Below are positions 45,586 to 54,370 of a stretch of 64,000 bases of DNA, in pieces; the first letter of the stretch is position 1; every line of letters starts with the position of its first letter. This DNA is from Prosthecomicrobium sp. N25 (GTDB lineage: Bacteria; Pseudomonadota; Alphaproteobacteria; Rhizobiales; Ancalomicrobiaceae), in NCBI RefSeq assembly GCF_037203705.1, contig NZ_JBBCAT010000005.1, forward strand, positions 226,110 through 290,109, in the 5' to 3' direction. The position numbers were made by a program, and so were the translations under genes. Under the pieces are notes generated by a model. It had not been told where the DNA came from. It was given only the letters and a program-made list of their open reading frames with translations, and made no database searches.

Positions 45586-46518
45586 ATGTTCGGTGCCCAT
45601 GACTTCTCGCACGTCCACCGGAACCATTTCGGTCCTGACATGGATCCGTGGCTCTTCGCCGACTTCCTAGACCGGCGCCACGTGGTGCGCGGCACGGCCG
45701 GGGCGGACACCCTGACGGGGACGACCGGGGACGACCTGATCCGCGGTCACCACGGCGTCGATTCGATGACCGGCGGCGACGGCAACGACATCTACGTGGT
45801 CAACGACAGCGGCGACCAGGTGGTCGAGACGGCGAATCACGGGACCGACACCGAGCTCTCCTTCGTCACGCGGACGCTCGACGCCAACGTGGAGAACCTC
45901 GTGCTCTCCGGCTCCGCCGCCATCGACGCAACGGGGAACGCTCTCGACAACATTCTGGTCGGCAACCGGGGCGACAACGTGCTCGACGGGGGCACGGGGG
46001 CCGACAAGCTCTGGGGCGGGCGCGGCGACGACACCTACATCGTCAACTCGACCGACGACCGCGTCATGGAGAGCCGGCACAACGGCACGGACCTGGTGAA
46101 GGCCTCGGTCGACTTCACGCTCGGCGACGACGTCGAGAACCTGGAGCTGACCGGCACGGCGATCCACGGGACGGGGAACCGGCTCGGAAACGCGCTCCTC
46201 GGCAACAGCCGCGACAACGTCCTCGACGGCGGGGCGGGGCGGGACACGCTCGACGGCGGGACCGGCAACGACACCCTGACGGGCGGGCGCGGGGCGGATC
46301 TCTTCAAGTGGGGCGCCGGCGACGACCACATCACCGACTTCCACGGCGACGCCGGGGACCGCATCGACATCGACGTGGCGGGGGTCACCTCCTGGGCCGG
46401 GCTCCTCAGCCACGCCTCGCAGGTCGGCATGGACGTGGTCATCACCATCGGGACGGCCCACCTGACGCTCGAGGGCTTGCACCTCTCCGATCTCGACGCG
46501 AACCAGTTTGTCTTCTGA
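45586..46518 (+). CDS. RTX (hemolysin-type) calcium-binding protein, probable type I secretion substrate
   Basis: 310 residues with three blocks of RTX nonapeptides (GGxGxDxUx) near residues 35-68, 119-150 and 199-240, for example LDGGTGADKLWGGRGDDTYI and LTGGRGADLF. Between them are the ATGNALDN / VENLVLSGSA units common in such proteins. Calcium-bound parallel beta-rolls form outside the cell after secretion by an ABC exporter that reads the C-terminus (ending ANQFVF). There is no catalytic domain, so it may be an adhesin-like or structural protein. No HlyB/HlyD/TolC genes are in the window. ATG 45586 is chosen; the frame from GTG 45526 adds a poor hydrophobic segment and is possible. Confidence 0.85.
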   Translation: MFGAHDFSHVHRNHFGPDMDPWLFADFLDRRHVVRGTAGADTLTGTTGDDLIRGHHGVDSMTGGDGNDIYVVNDSGDQVVETANHGTDTELSFVTRTLDANVENLVLSGSAAIDATGNALDNILVGNRGDNVLDGGTGADKLWGGRGDDTYIVNSTDDRVMESRHNGTDLVKASVDFTLGDDVENLELTGTAIHGTGNRLGNALLGNSRDNVLDGGAGRDTLDGGTGNDTLTGGRGADLFKWGAGDDHITDFHGDAGDRIDIDVAGVTSWAGLLSHASQVGMDVVITIGTAHLTLEGLHLSDLDANQFVF

Positions 46519-46561
46519 CGGCGTTCCCCCGCGCGGTCCGCCGCCTCCGGCCCGGCCCGGA

Positions 46562-46613
46562 CCGACGGCGCCCGTCGGACGGGCTGGGTGCCGGTCGGAC
46601 CTTCGTCGGTCCG
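46562..46613. terminator. Hairpin pair between convergent genes
   Basis: Two stems lie in the 98-bp gap between the RTX and glutamine-synthetase-like genes: CCGACGG/CCGTCGG at 46562-46578 (3-nt loop) and CGGACC/GGTCCG at 46596-46613 (6-nt loop). Neither has a long T-run. They could terminate transcription in either direction. Confidence 0.35.
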
Positions 46614-46616
46614 GCA

Positions 46617-47993
46617 TCAGACGTTCATCAGTAGGTACTCGCGTTCCCAGCTCGAGATCACGCGGTTGTAGAGCCGCCACTCCATCCGCTTCACGTCGAT
46701 GAAGGCCTGGACGAAGCGGGGGCCGAGCACGGCCTTCAGGGGCTCGCATTCGTCCAGCATGTCGAGGGCCTCCGGCAGGTGGGCGGGGAGTGAGACGCCG
46801 AGCGTGTGGGCGTTGACGGTGACGACGGGCTCCGGCTCGCGCGCCTCGTCGAGGCCGACGAGGCCGGCCGCGAGGGTGGCCGCCATGGCCAGGTAGGGGT
46901 TGGAATCCGCCCCGATGACCCGGTTCTCCACGCGGCGCGACTCCGGGCCGCTGTCGGGCACGCGCAGGCCGCAGGTGCGGTTGTCCCGGCCCCAGTGGAC
47001 GTTGATGGGCGCGTCCGACTCCAGGCGGATGCGGCGGTAGGAGTTCACGTTCGGGCAGTAGAGCGACATCGCGGCGGGCACGTAGCGCTGCAGGCCGGCG
47101 ATGTAGTGGAGGAGGGCGGGGGCGTCGGACCCGTCCGCATGCGCGAAGATGTTGCGGCCGTCGGCGAGGCTGACGATCGACTGGTGGATGTGGGTGGCGG
47201 AGCCGGGCTCGCCCATGTGCGGCATGGCCATGAAGGTGGCGACCATGCCGTGCTTCTGGGCCGCCTGGCGGGCCGTGCGCTTGAACAGGAAGGTCTGGTC
47301 GGCGAGCTCGATCGGGTCGCCGTGGCGGAAGTTCATCTCGAGCTGGGCGGGGCCGGCCTCGTGGGCCATGGTGGCGATCTCGATGCGGCTCGCCTCGCAG
47401 TAGTCGTAGATCAGGTTGACGACGTGGTCGAAGTCGTTGGCGTGCTCGATGCCGTAGGCCTGCCGACCGGACTCGCGCCGCCCGGACAGGCCGATCGGCA
47501 CGCCGAGCGGCAGATCCGGGTCGTCGTTGCGGGCGACGAGGTAGTATTCGAGCTCCGGGGCGACCACGGGCCGGAGCCCGCGGGCAGCGTAGAGGCCGAC
47601 CACGCGGCGGAGCACCGAGCGCGGCGCGAAGTCGACGGGCGAGCCGTCGGCGAAGTAGGAATCGCAGATCACCTGGGCGGTCGGCTCGCGGTACCAGGGG
47701 ACGACCCGGAGGGTGGCGAGGTCGGGGACCACGCGGACGTCGCGGTCGAGCGGGTTGACCACCTCGGACTCGTCGGCGGTGTCGCCGGTGACGCCCTGGA
47801 AGAAGATGAATTCCGGCAGGCGGATACCCTGGTCGCCGAGGGCGCGGATGAAGTCCTCGCGCGGCACGATCTTGCCCCGCATGATGCCGTTCATATCGGG
47901 AACGAGGCATTCCACTTCGTCGATGGCGTGCTCGCGAAGCCATGCGGTTGTCGTAACGGCATCCGGAGACGGCTTGTTGTCAGTTTCGGGCAT
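46617..47993 (-). CDS. Glutamine synthetase family protein (gamma-glutamylamine synthetase-like)
   Basis: 458 residues. N-terminal beta-grasp part has VPDMNGIMRGKIVPRE, the usual start of PuuA/GlnT-type members rather than housekeeping GlnA. The catalytic domain shows VAPELEYYLV, the GHIHQS-like THIHQSIVSL, and NRTCGLRVPDSG for glutamate and ammonia or amine binding. NPYLAMAATLAAGLVGL and the C-terminal RLYNRVISSWEREYLLMNV are typical of gamma-glutamylpolyamine synthetases. It ligates glutamate to an amine, probably in polyamine or ethanolamine use, with ATP. ATG 47993 is preferred over TTG 48008. No other puu genes are adjacent. Confidence 0.88.
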   Translation of the reverse strand: MPETDNKPSPDAVTTTAWLREHAIDEVECLVPDMNGIMRGKIVPREDFIRALGDQGIRLPEFIFFQGVTGDTADESEVVNPLDRDVRVVPDLATLRVVPWYREPTAQVICDSYFADGSPVDFAPRSVLRRVVGLYAARGLRPVVAPELEYYLVARNDDPDLPLGVPIGLSGRRESGRQAYGIEHANDFDHVVNLIYDYCEASRIEIATMAHEAGPAQLEMNFRHGDPIELADQTFLFKRTARQAAQKHGMVATFMAMPHMGEPGSATHIHQSIVSLADGRNIFAHADGSDAPALLHYIAGLQRYVPAAMSLYCPNVNSYRRIRLESDAPINVHWGRDNRTCGLRVPDSGPESRRVENRVIGADSNPYLAMAATLAAGLVGLDEAREPEPVVTVNAHTLGVSLPAHLPEALDMLDECEPLKAVLGPRFVQAFIDVKRMEWRLYNRVISSWEREYLLMNV

Positions 47994-48127
47994 GACAGGG
48001 TCCGGCAAGGGCGTTAGAAGATCGATCGAGTCCGGGCCGAGCCTAAGCTTCCCGCAGCCGGATGACCATGACCAACCGACGGTCCCGGCCGTCGGATCCG
48101 CCCGACGATGTCGCGAGGTGCATCCCT

Positions 48128-48625
48128 ATGAGACTGATTGCGGCCATGGCCTTCGCGGCCGTCGTCGGCCTGTCCGCGCCCGCGGCGGCGCAGGACATCA
48201 ACGGCTTCTTCGGCCGGCTCGGGGGCGCCTGGTCGGGATCCGGCACGGTCAAGACAGATCCGGCCGCCGCCGCGGGGGCGACCACCTGCCGCCTGTCGGG
48301 GACGCCGGCGGGCCAGCAGGTCACCATCACCGGGAGCTGCGACGGCGCCGCCCAGGGCGCGCAGCTGAGCGTGGTGCTCCGCTACAGCGACGCCACGCGG
48401 GACTTCGTCGGCACCTTCCAGGGCGGGACGGAGCGGGGCACGGCCTCCTTGTCGGGACGGCTCACCGGCAATACCTTGTCGATGCGCGTGACCTCGGAGT
48501 CCGGCGAGACGAGCTTGCTGGCCCTGACCTTCGTCGGGGCCGAGCAGATCGCACTCAAGGTCAGCGGAAAGGACAAGGGCGGCAAGACGGTGGACTACGT
48601 CTCGCTCGCCCTGCGCAAGAGCTGA
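48128..48625 (+). CDS. Secreted hypothetical protein, ~165 residues
   Basis: A Sec signal is clear (MRLIAAMAFAAVVGLSAPAAA, cleavage about residue 21). The mature ~143 residues begin with a NGFFGRLGGAWSGSGTVK segment and read as alternating beta-strands, ending VDYVSLALRKS. This pattern recalls small calycin-like periplasmic proteins of Rhizobiales, but no named family is certain. Two Cys (CRLSG and SCDG regions) could form a disulfide. ATG 48128 is chosen because the signal starts there; the frame upstream to 48062 is charged and poor. It lies nine bases upstream of the VWA gene and is likely co-transcribed. Confidence 0.75.
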   Translation: MRLIAAMAFAAVVGLSAPAAAQDINGFFGRLGGAWSGSGTVKTDPAAAAGATTCRLSGTPAGQQVTITGSCDGAAQGAQLSVVLRYSDATRDFVGTFQGGTERGTASLSGRLTGNTLSMRVTSESGETSLLALTFVGAEQIALKVSGKDKGGKTVDYVSLALRKS

Positions 48626-48634
48626 CAGGGGCCC

Positions 48635-49810
48635 ATGTTCGTCAGGTTCTTCACCGAGCTCAAGGGGGCGGGCATCCCGGTGTCGCTCCGCGAATACCTC
48701 CTGATGATGGAGGGGCTGGAGAAGGACCTGGCGGAGAAGCGGGTCGAAGACTTCTACTACCTCGCGCGCGCGACCCTGGTGAAGGACGAGAAGAACCTGG
48801 ACAAGTTCGACCGGGTCTTCGGTGCCGTCTTCAAGGGGCTCGACCTGATGGCCGAGACGCTGACCGCCGAGATTCCCGAGTCGTGGCTGCGCAAGCTCGC
48901 CGAGAAGACGCTGACCGACGAGGAGAAGGCGCTGATCGAGTCCCTCGGCGGCTGGGACAAGCTGATGGAGACGCTGAAGCAGCGGCTCGAGGAGCAGAAG
49001 GGCCGGCACCAGGGCGGCTCGAAATGGATCGGGACCGCCGGAACCTCGCCCTTCGGCGCCTACGGCTACAACCCGGAAGGCATCCGCATCGGGCAGGATC
49101 GCAGCCGGAACCGGCGGGCCGTCAAGGTCTGGGACAAGCGCGAGTTCAAGGACCTGGACGACACGCTCGACCTGGGCACCCGCAACATCAAGGTGGCGCT
49201 GAAGCGGCTGCGCCGGTTCGCACGGACCGGGGCGGCCGACGAGCTCGACCTCGACGGGACTGTGCGCTCCACCGCGCACCACGGCTATCTGGACATCCAG
49301 ATGCGCCCGGAGCGCAGAAACGCGATCAAGCTCCTGGTCTTCTTCGACGTGGGCGGGTCGATGGACGACCATGTGCGGGTGTGCGAGGAGCTCTTCTCGG
49401 CGGTCCGCTCCGAGTTCAAGACGATGGAGTGGTTCTATTTCCACAACTGCCTTTACGAGACCGTGTGGAAGAACAATCGACGGCGTGCCGCCGAACGGAT
49501 CCAGACCTTCGACATCCTCCACAAGTACCCGCACGACTACAAGGTCGTGATCGTCGGCGACGCCTCGATGAGCCCCTACGAGATCACCTATCCGGGCGGC
49601 TCGGTGGAACACTGGAACGAGGAGGCCGGGTCGGTCTGGCTCGGGCGGGTCACGCAGGTCTACCCCAAGGCGGTCTGGCTGAACCCGGTGCCGGAGAAGC
49701 ACTGGTCCTACACGCATTCCATCCAGATGATCCGGCAGCTGATGGGCGAGCGGATGTTCCCGCTGACCCTGGAGGGGCTCGACCGGGCGGCGCGCGAACT
49801 GGTCCGCTGA
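48635..49810 (+). CDS. VWA-domain protein (CoxE-like), probable MoxR partner
   Basis: 391 residues. The N-terminal ~130 residues are helical and charged (LREYLLMMEGLEKDLAEKR). Residues ~230-391 form a von Willebrand A domain: IKLLVFFDVGGSMDDH carries a MIDAS variant DxGxS (D238, S242) in place of DxSxS. VVIVGDASMSPYE follows further on. Such proteins work as metal-binding adaptors with MoxR AAA+ ATPases in cofactor insertion or protein activation. The matching MoxR gene is at 54944-55789, minus strand; usually the two are adjacent. A central PFGAYGYNPEGIRIG segment is well conserved in this group. Cytosolic; no membrane helix. Confidence 0.88.
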   Translation: MFVRFFTELKGAGIPVSLREYLLMMEGLEKDLAEKRVEDFYYLARATLVKDEKNLDKFDRVFGAVFKGLDLMAETLTAEIPESWLRKLAEKTLTDEEKALIESLGGWDKLMETLKQRLEEQKGRHQGGSKWIGTAGTSPFGAYGYNPEGIRIGQDRSRNRRAVKVWDKREFKDLDDTLDLGTRNIKVALKRLRRFARTGAADELDLDGTVRSTAHHGYLDIQMRPERRNAIKLLVFFDVGGSMDDHVRVCEELFSAVRSEFKTMEWFYFHNCLYETVWKNNRRRAAERIQTFDILHKYPHDYKVVIVGDASMSPYEITYPGGSVEHWNEEAGSVWLGRVTQVYPKAVWLNPVPEKHWSYTHSIQMIRQLMGERMFPLTLEGLDRAARELVR

Positions 49811-49832
49811 GGCGCCGCGCCGGCCGCGGCTC

Positions 49833-50258
49833 TCACTCGCGCACGACCATGACCGAACAGGGGGCATGCCGGACGATCTTGGCGGCGTTGGAGCCGATCA
49901 GGTAGGTCGACATGGACGGGCGGTGGGAGGTGACGACGATCAGGTCGGCGCCCCATTCGGAAGCCTCGTCGACGACCTCGTGGTAGACGCTGCCGGTGCG
50001 GATGGACAGTTCGGTGCGGCCGGCGTCGAGGCCGCCCGCCGCCACGGCCTTGCGGATCGCGTCCTCGGCCTGGCGCTCGGCCTGGACGTCGAAGTCGGCC
50101 GGCAGGAACTCGGTGACGTAGCCGCCGACGATCGGCATCACGGCGACCACGCGGACGGTGCCCTTCGACTGGGCCGCGAGGCCCGCCGCGGTCTCGAGCG
50201 CACGGGCGGCGAAGGCGACCTCGGAGGGGTCGACGGGGACGAGGATCTTGTTGAACAT
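49833..50258 (-). CDS. Universal stress protein (UspA family)
   Basis: 141 residues, single Usp domain. It begins MFNKILVPVDPSE and ends with the nucleotide-binding tail LIGSNAAKIVRHAPCSVMVV; the preceding strand is ADLIVVTSHRPS, a small variation on the usual G-S-H-G-R. Usp proteins bind ATP or nucleotides and help survive starvation and other stresses. ATG 50258 is used; an in-frame GTG at 50267 lies on top of the ribosome site (AAGGG). It is the last gene of a minus-strand run that includes ycjX, ycjF and a membrane protein; the gap of 65 bp allows co-transcription. Confidence 0.93.
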   Translation of the reverse strand: MFNKILVPVDPSEVAFAARALETAAGLAAQSKGTVRVVAVMPIVGGYVTEFLPADFDVQAERQAEDAIRKAVAAGGLDAGRTELSIRTGSVYHEVVDEASEWGADLIVVTSHRPSMSTYLIGSNAAKIVRHAPCSVMVVRE

Positions 50259-50323
50259 GGCGGGCACCCTTCGTTGTCTCCGGCGACCCTAGGCCGGCCG
50301 CCGGCGGCGGGCCTTGAGGGAGG

Positions 50324-50944
50324 TCAACCGGCAGCGGGTGCGGCGGTCTTTTCCCGGGCCTCGGCCACCGAGGACAGTCCGGCGACGATCATGGTGCTCT
50401 GCCAGAGCACGAAGAGGGAGATCCAGAAGCGCGTCTCCTCCTCGAGCCCCACGCCGGTGCCGACCATCACGGAGACGAGGACGCCGAGCGCGAGGCCGGT
50501 CGCCCAGCGGGCGCGCGACAGCCGGGCCTCCGTCGCGGTCGCGAAGGCGAACAGTGTGAGTGCGCCGCCGACGAGGCTGCCGATCGATAGCGCGACGGCG
50601 AGCGCCAGCCGCGGGCCGGCGTCGCCGGGGCGGGAATCCGGGCCCGCGATGAGCGCCTCCAGGGGGATGCCGGTGATCATCGCCGCATGGAAGCCGAGGC
50701 CCCAGCCGAGGACGACGAGGAGGATGGCAAGCGGCAGGCGCCGGACGCTGGCGAGCCCCGAGAAGCGCAGCGCCAGCGCCACCGCGAGGCCGAAGACGAC
50801 GCCGGGCAGGGCCGAGACGCGCCCCGCGCCCGGTATGAAGGACGAGAAGAAGAGAAGATCGGGCCGGTAGTCCAGGGAGAGCCAGCAGGCGGTGCCGGAC
50901 AGGAGGCCGAGCAGCATGGGTCCTAGGTGGCGCAGGCGCTGCAT
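50324..50944 (-). CDS. Hypothetical inner-membrane protein, six predicted helices
   Basis: 206 residues with about six hydrophobic segments: MLLGLLSGTACWLSL, ALPGVVFGLAVALAL, LAILLVVLGWGLGFHAAMI, LALAVALSIGSLVGGALTL, TGLALGVLVSVMVGTGVGL and WISLFVLWQSTMIVAGL. I do not recognise a family. It has no conserved charged residues within helices that would point to transport chemistry. The gene is 59 bp downstream of ycjF on the same strand, so it probably belongs with ycjX-ycjF, proteins linked to envelope stress. Its function is unknown. Confidence 0.75.
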   Translation of the reverse strand: MQRLRHLGPMLLGLLSGTACWLSLDYRPDLLFFSSFIPGAGRVSALPGVVFGLAVALALRFSGLASVRRLPLAILLVVLGWGLGFHAAMITGIPLEALIAGPDSRPGDAGPRLALAVALSIGSLVGGALTLFAFATATEARLSRARWATGLALGVLVSVMVGTGVGLEEETRFWISLFVLWQSTMIVAGLSSVAEAREKTAAPAAG

Positions 50945-51003
50945 GGGGTCTCCGGTCCGGCCCGCCGCCCCCGAATCGGCCGCGGCGCTGTCGCGCCGGC
51001 AGT

Positions 51004-52050
51004 CTAGCGGGTCCCGCCGCCGGGCATGGTGGTGAGTTCGCCGAGCATGTCGCCGAGCTTCGGCTTCGGCAGCCCGATGTGCGGCATCGGTCGCACGAGG
51101 TCCAGGGCGGCGAGCCCGATGCGGGCGGTGAGGAGCCCGTTGACGACGCCCTCGCCGAGGCGGGCGGAGAGGCGGGCAGCGAGCCCCTGGCCGACCAGCT
51201 GCTGGACCAGCGTGTCGCCGATCGCCATCGATCCCGTCACGCCCAGGTGGGTGATCACGCGCCCGGCGAAGCCGATGAAGCCGAGGGTGCCGGGGCGGCC
51301 GCCGTAGAGGTCGGAGAGGCGGCGGATCAGGCGCAGGTTCTCGACGAGGACGTAGAGGATGTCGACGATCGCGCGGGGGCTGATGGCGGTCACCACGGAG
51401 ACCCGCTTGGCGGAGTCGAGGATCAGCGTCTGGGCGGCCATGTCGAGCGGGGCCAGGATCTCGCGCTCGGCGAGGACGAGCAGGTCGCGCCCCTCCACGA
51501 TCTCCCTGAGGTGCAGGGCGAGGGCGGCGCGGCCGCGGGCGGTCTCCGGACGGTTCTCGTAGAGGCGAGCCAGCTCGCCGGCGAGGCGGCGGGCGGCCGG
51601 CTCGTCGTCGGCGGCCGCCGCGAGGGTCACGTCGGCACGCAGGCGATCGATGCGGGCGAGCCGCAGGGTGCCGGCGACCTCCCGGCCGACGATCGCCAGT
51701 ACCGCGACGATCGCCGCGCCCAGGAAGGCGATGCCGAGCCAGCCGAGCGCGTCGGCACGGGCGAAGAGGTCGCGCACCAGGCCGTCGACCCAGAGCCCGA
51801 AGGCCAGCGCGAGGAGGCCCGAGACGGCGGAGAGCAGCACGCGGCTCCAGCGGAACCCCTCCCGCGGCCCGGCGAGCTCGCGCGCGACCGCGACGGCCGC
51901 CTCGGGCTCGACCGGCTCGTCGATCTCCACGCGGGTGCCCGGCTCCACCGCACGCGGGGGCAGGGGGCCGGCCGGGCCGGAGGGGGCCGTGGCGTCCGTC
52001 GTCTCGGGGCCGAGGCGGAAGGCGCGGGGCCGGCGCCGCTCGTCGCTCAT
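51004..52050 (-). CDS. ycjF: YcjF-family (TIGR01620/DUF697) membrane protein
   Basis: 348 residues. The N-terminal ~65 residues are Pro-rich and cytosolic. Two membrane helices follow at about 69-88 and 102-121, then a long helical region with LAREREILAPLD-type sequence. The DUF697 part near the C-terminus includes AKRVSVVTAISPRAIVDILYVL and GFAGRVITHLGVTGSMAIGD. This is the usual partner of YcjX in proteobacteria, and the two genes overlap by 4 bp here (ATGA). Its role is not established; in enterics the pair lies in the phage-shock region and suggests envelope maintenance. Confidence 0.88.
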   Translation of the reverse strand: MSDERRRPRAFRLGPETTDATAPSGPAGPLPPRAVEPGTRVEIDEPVEPEAAVAVARELAGPREGFRWSRVLLSAVSGLLALAFGLWVDGLVRDLFARADALGWLGIAFLGAAIVAVLAIVGREVAGTLRLARIDRLRADVTLAAAADDEPAARRLAGELARLYENRPETARGRAALALHLREIVEGRDLLVLAEREILAPLDMAAQTLILDSAKRVSVVTAISPRAIVDILYVLVENLRLIRRLSDLYGGRPGTLGFIGFAGRVITHLGVTGSMAIGDTLVQQLVGQGLAARLSARLGEGVVNGLLTARIGLAALDLVRPMPHIGLPKPKLGDMLGELTTMPGGGTR

Positions 52051-53543
52051 GTGAGGCGATCTCCGAGGAGGAACTGCAGGACGCGGTCGAGGCGGATGTG
52101 GGGGAGGGAGAGGGTCAGGCCCTCGGCGGTGCGCTCGAGCCGGGGCGGGCGGAAGCGGACGAACTCGACGTCCGGCGCCGGCGCGACGGCCGGTTGAGAT
52201 TTCGATTCAGGTCCCTCGCGCATCGATTCAAGGACCTGGAACAGCGAGTCCGGATCGGACGGCAAGTCGCCGGGGAAGATGGCGATTTCCTCCTTGCCGT
52301 CGAAGACTTCCCCGCCGAGGCCCTCGCCCGGCAGGGGCACGCCCAGGATGGCGGGGAGCTTCTCGCCGTCGCGGGTCACGATCGCCTCGCGGGTGGCGCG
52401 CACGGCGGCGAGTGCGACAACGTCGACCTCGGCGCCCGCGAAGGCGGCCTTCTCCATGGCGCCTCGGACGAGACGCCCGAGGATCGCCTCGAGGCGGTCG
52501 TGGCTCGTGCGGTGAAGGTGGTCGGCCTTGGTGGCGGCGAAGAGGATGCGGTCGACCCGGCGGGTCAGGATGGAGGAGAGCCAGGAGGCGCGGCCGGGGC
52601 GGAAGCAGGCGAGGATGTCCGACAGGGCCTGGCCCAGGTCGGCGACCGCGGCGGGGCCGGCATTCAGGGCCTGCAGGGCGTCGACCAGGACGATCTGACG
52701 GTCGAGACGGGCGAAATGGTCGCGGAAGAAGGGCCGGACCACCACGTCCTTGTAGGCCTCGTAGCGCCGCTCCATCATGGCGGCGAGGCTGCGGGGCGGG
52801 ACGGCGACGCCGGCCGGCAGGTCGAGCGGCGAGAAGGTGAGGGCGGGAGAGCCCTCCAGGTCGCCGGGCATCAGGAAGCGCCCGGGCGGCAGGGTCGACA
52901 GGGCGTGCTCGTCGGCGCGCGCGGCGCGCAGGTAGTCGGTGAAGAGGGCGGCGAGGCGCCGGGCGGCGGTCTCGTCCTCGGGGCCGAGGGGATCGGTCTC
53001 GGCGAGGGCGGCGCGCCAGCGAGCGGCGAGCGCGGCCCGGTACTCCAGGCGGGAGAGGGCGACGGCCTCCGCCGACCACTCCGCGAAGCCCTTGGCGAGG
53101 AGCGGCAGATCGAGCAGCCATTCGCCCGGGTAGTCGACGATGTCGAGGTGGAGCCGGCCGCGGCCGAGCGTGCGGGCGAAGTAGCGCGCGGACTCGAACT
53201 CGATCGTGACGCGCAGCTCCGAGATGCGGCGGGTCGAATCGGGCCAGAGCCGTTCGGCGACGAGGCGTTCCACATGGGCCTCGTAGTCGAAGCGGGGGAC
53301 GGCGTCGTCGGGCTGCGGCTCCAGGAAGGATCGCGCCAGGCGGCCGCGCGACACCGGCTCGAACAGGGGGAGGCGGCCGCCCTTGACCAGGTTGTGGACG
53401 AGCGCGGTGATGAACACCGTCTTGCCGGCGCGCGACAGGCCCGTGACCCCCAGTCTCAGGGAGGGTGCCACGAAGCCCGCGGCGAAGTCCCCGATGTTGG
53501 CGAGCGCGATGCGCGCCTCGTCGGTCAGCGTGGTCAGCCTCAT
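52047..53543 (-). CDS. ycjX: YcjX-family P-loop GTPase-like protein (DUF463)
   Basis: 498 residues. A P-loop GLSRAGKTVF lies at 35-44, and the next conserved stretches are KGGRLPLFEP, LHLDIVDYPGEWLLDLPLL (a Walker B/DxxG-like region) and FAATKADHLHRTSHDRL with the NKxD-like TKAD. These are the hallmarks of YcjX, a stress-related GTPase of the phage-shock neighbourhood in enterics. Length agrees with the family (~470-500). A proline-rich segment around 440-465 is variable. Its stop overlaps the ycjF start. The SixA-like phosphatase gene is 67 bp upstream on the same strand and may lead this operon. Confidence 0.9.
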   Translation of the reverse strand: MRLTTLTDEARIALANIGDFAAGFVAPSLRLGVTGLSRAGKTVFITALVHNLVKGGRLPLFEPVSRGRLARSFLEPQPDDAVPRFDYEAHVERLVAERLWPDSTRRISELRVTIEFESARYFARTLGRGRLHLDIVDYPGEWLLDLPLLAKGFAEWSAEAVALSRLEYRAALAARWRAALAETDPLGPEDETAARRLAALFTDYLRAARADEHALSTLPPGRFLMPGDLEGSPALTFSPLDLPAGVAVPPRSLAAMMERRYEAYKDVVVRPFFRDHFARLDRQIVLVDALQALNAGPAAVADLGQALSDILACFRPGRASWLSSILTRRVDRILFAATKADHLHRTSHDRLEAILGRLVRGAMEKAAFAGAEVDVVALAAVRATREAIVTRDGEKLPAILGVPLPGEGLGGEVFDGKEEIAIFPGDLPSDPDSLFQVLESMREGPESKSQPAVAPAPDVEFVRFRPPRLERTAEGLTLSLPHIRLDRVLQFLLGDRLT

Positions 53544-53610
53544 GGCGCGCAGGGTCCCCGGTCGGCCGTCGTCATGTAGGCACGAGGACGCGGGCGTTCA
53601 AACGGTCCGC

Positions 53611-54159
53611 CTACTCGTCCTCCTCCTCGGCGACGCCGTCGACGAGGGCCAGTTCGCGCGGCCGGAAGAAGGCGACGATGCGGCCCGTCCTCGGCTCCAC
53701 GTCGACCCAGCGCTTTGCGTCGAAGTCGATGACCGCGAGGGCCCCCGTCGGGAACTTCTCGCGGATGTCGTCGACCAGCGACGGGTTGCCGCTGCCGACC
53801 AGCATCAGGGCGGCGTCCTGGATGCCGGGGTTGTGGCCGATCATCAGGAGCGTGCGGGCATTGCCGCCCTGGGCGCGCAAGAGGTCCAGGCAGCGGTCCT
53901 CGGAGGCCTCGTAGAGGTCCCGGGTCACGCGCAGGTCGAGATCCTGGGCGAGGTAGGGCAGGAGGCCCGCGAGGGTCTCGCGGCTGCGCCTTGCGCTGGA
54001 GCAGACCACCTTCTGGGGAACGAGGCCGTGGGCGGCCATGTGCCGGCCCATCAGCGGCGCCGCGCGCCGGCCGCGGCTCGACAGCGGGCGGTCGAAGTCC
54101 TCGGCGCCCTCGTCGTCCCAGGACGACTTGGCGTGGCGCAGAAGCAAGAGGCGCGGCAT
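53611..54159 (-). CDS. SixA-like histidine phosphatase
   Basis: 182 residues of the phosphoglycerate-mutase-like superfamily. The RHG motif is the SixA-type RHAKSSWDD (catalytic His8), followed by DRPLSSRGRRAAPLMG, SSARRSRETL and IGHNPGIQD with the second His. The protein ends in an acidic GVAEEEDE tail. SixA removes phosphate from His on HPr/NPr or phosphorelay proteins in E. coli; the substrate here is unknown, though the Hpt protein in this window is a conceivable kind of target. ATG 54159 is chosen; the frame to 54291 begins with an Arg-rich stretch that is not conserved-looking. Confidence 0.88.
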   Translation of the reverse strand: MPRLLLLRHAKSSWDDEGAEDFDRPLSSRGRRAAPLMGRHMAAHGLVPQKVVCSSARRSRETLAGLLPYLAQDLDLRVTRDLYEASEDRCLDLLRAQGGNARTLLMIGHNPGIQDAALMLVGSGNPSLVDDIREKFPTGALAVIDFDAKRWVDVEPRTGRIVAFFRPRELALVDGVAEEEDE

Positions 54160-54370
54160 GGGGCGGGGGCTCCTGGACTCGTCGGACCTCGCAGCGGCGC
54201 ATATCACGGCAGCTCCCCCGCCCGCCACAGCCGCGACGCCGCGGCGGTGCCGGTCGGGCGAGTTATCCCCGGCCGGAAACCATCGGCGCAAGTTCCCGGA
54301 CCGGCCCCTTCACAAACGCGCGGCCGCAGGTATCGTTCTCGCTGGGGAAACGTCCGGGAGCCGAAGATCC

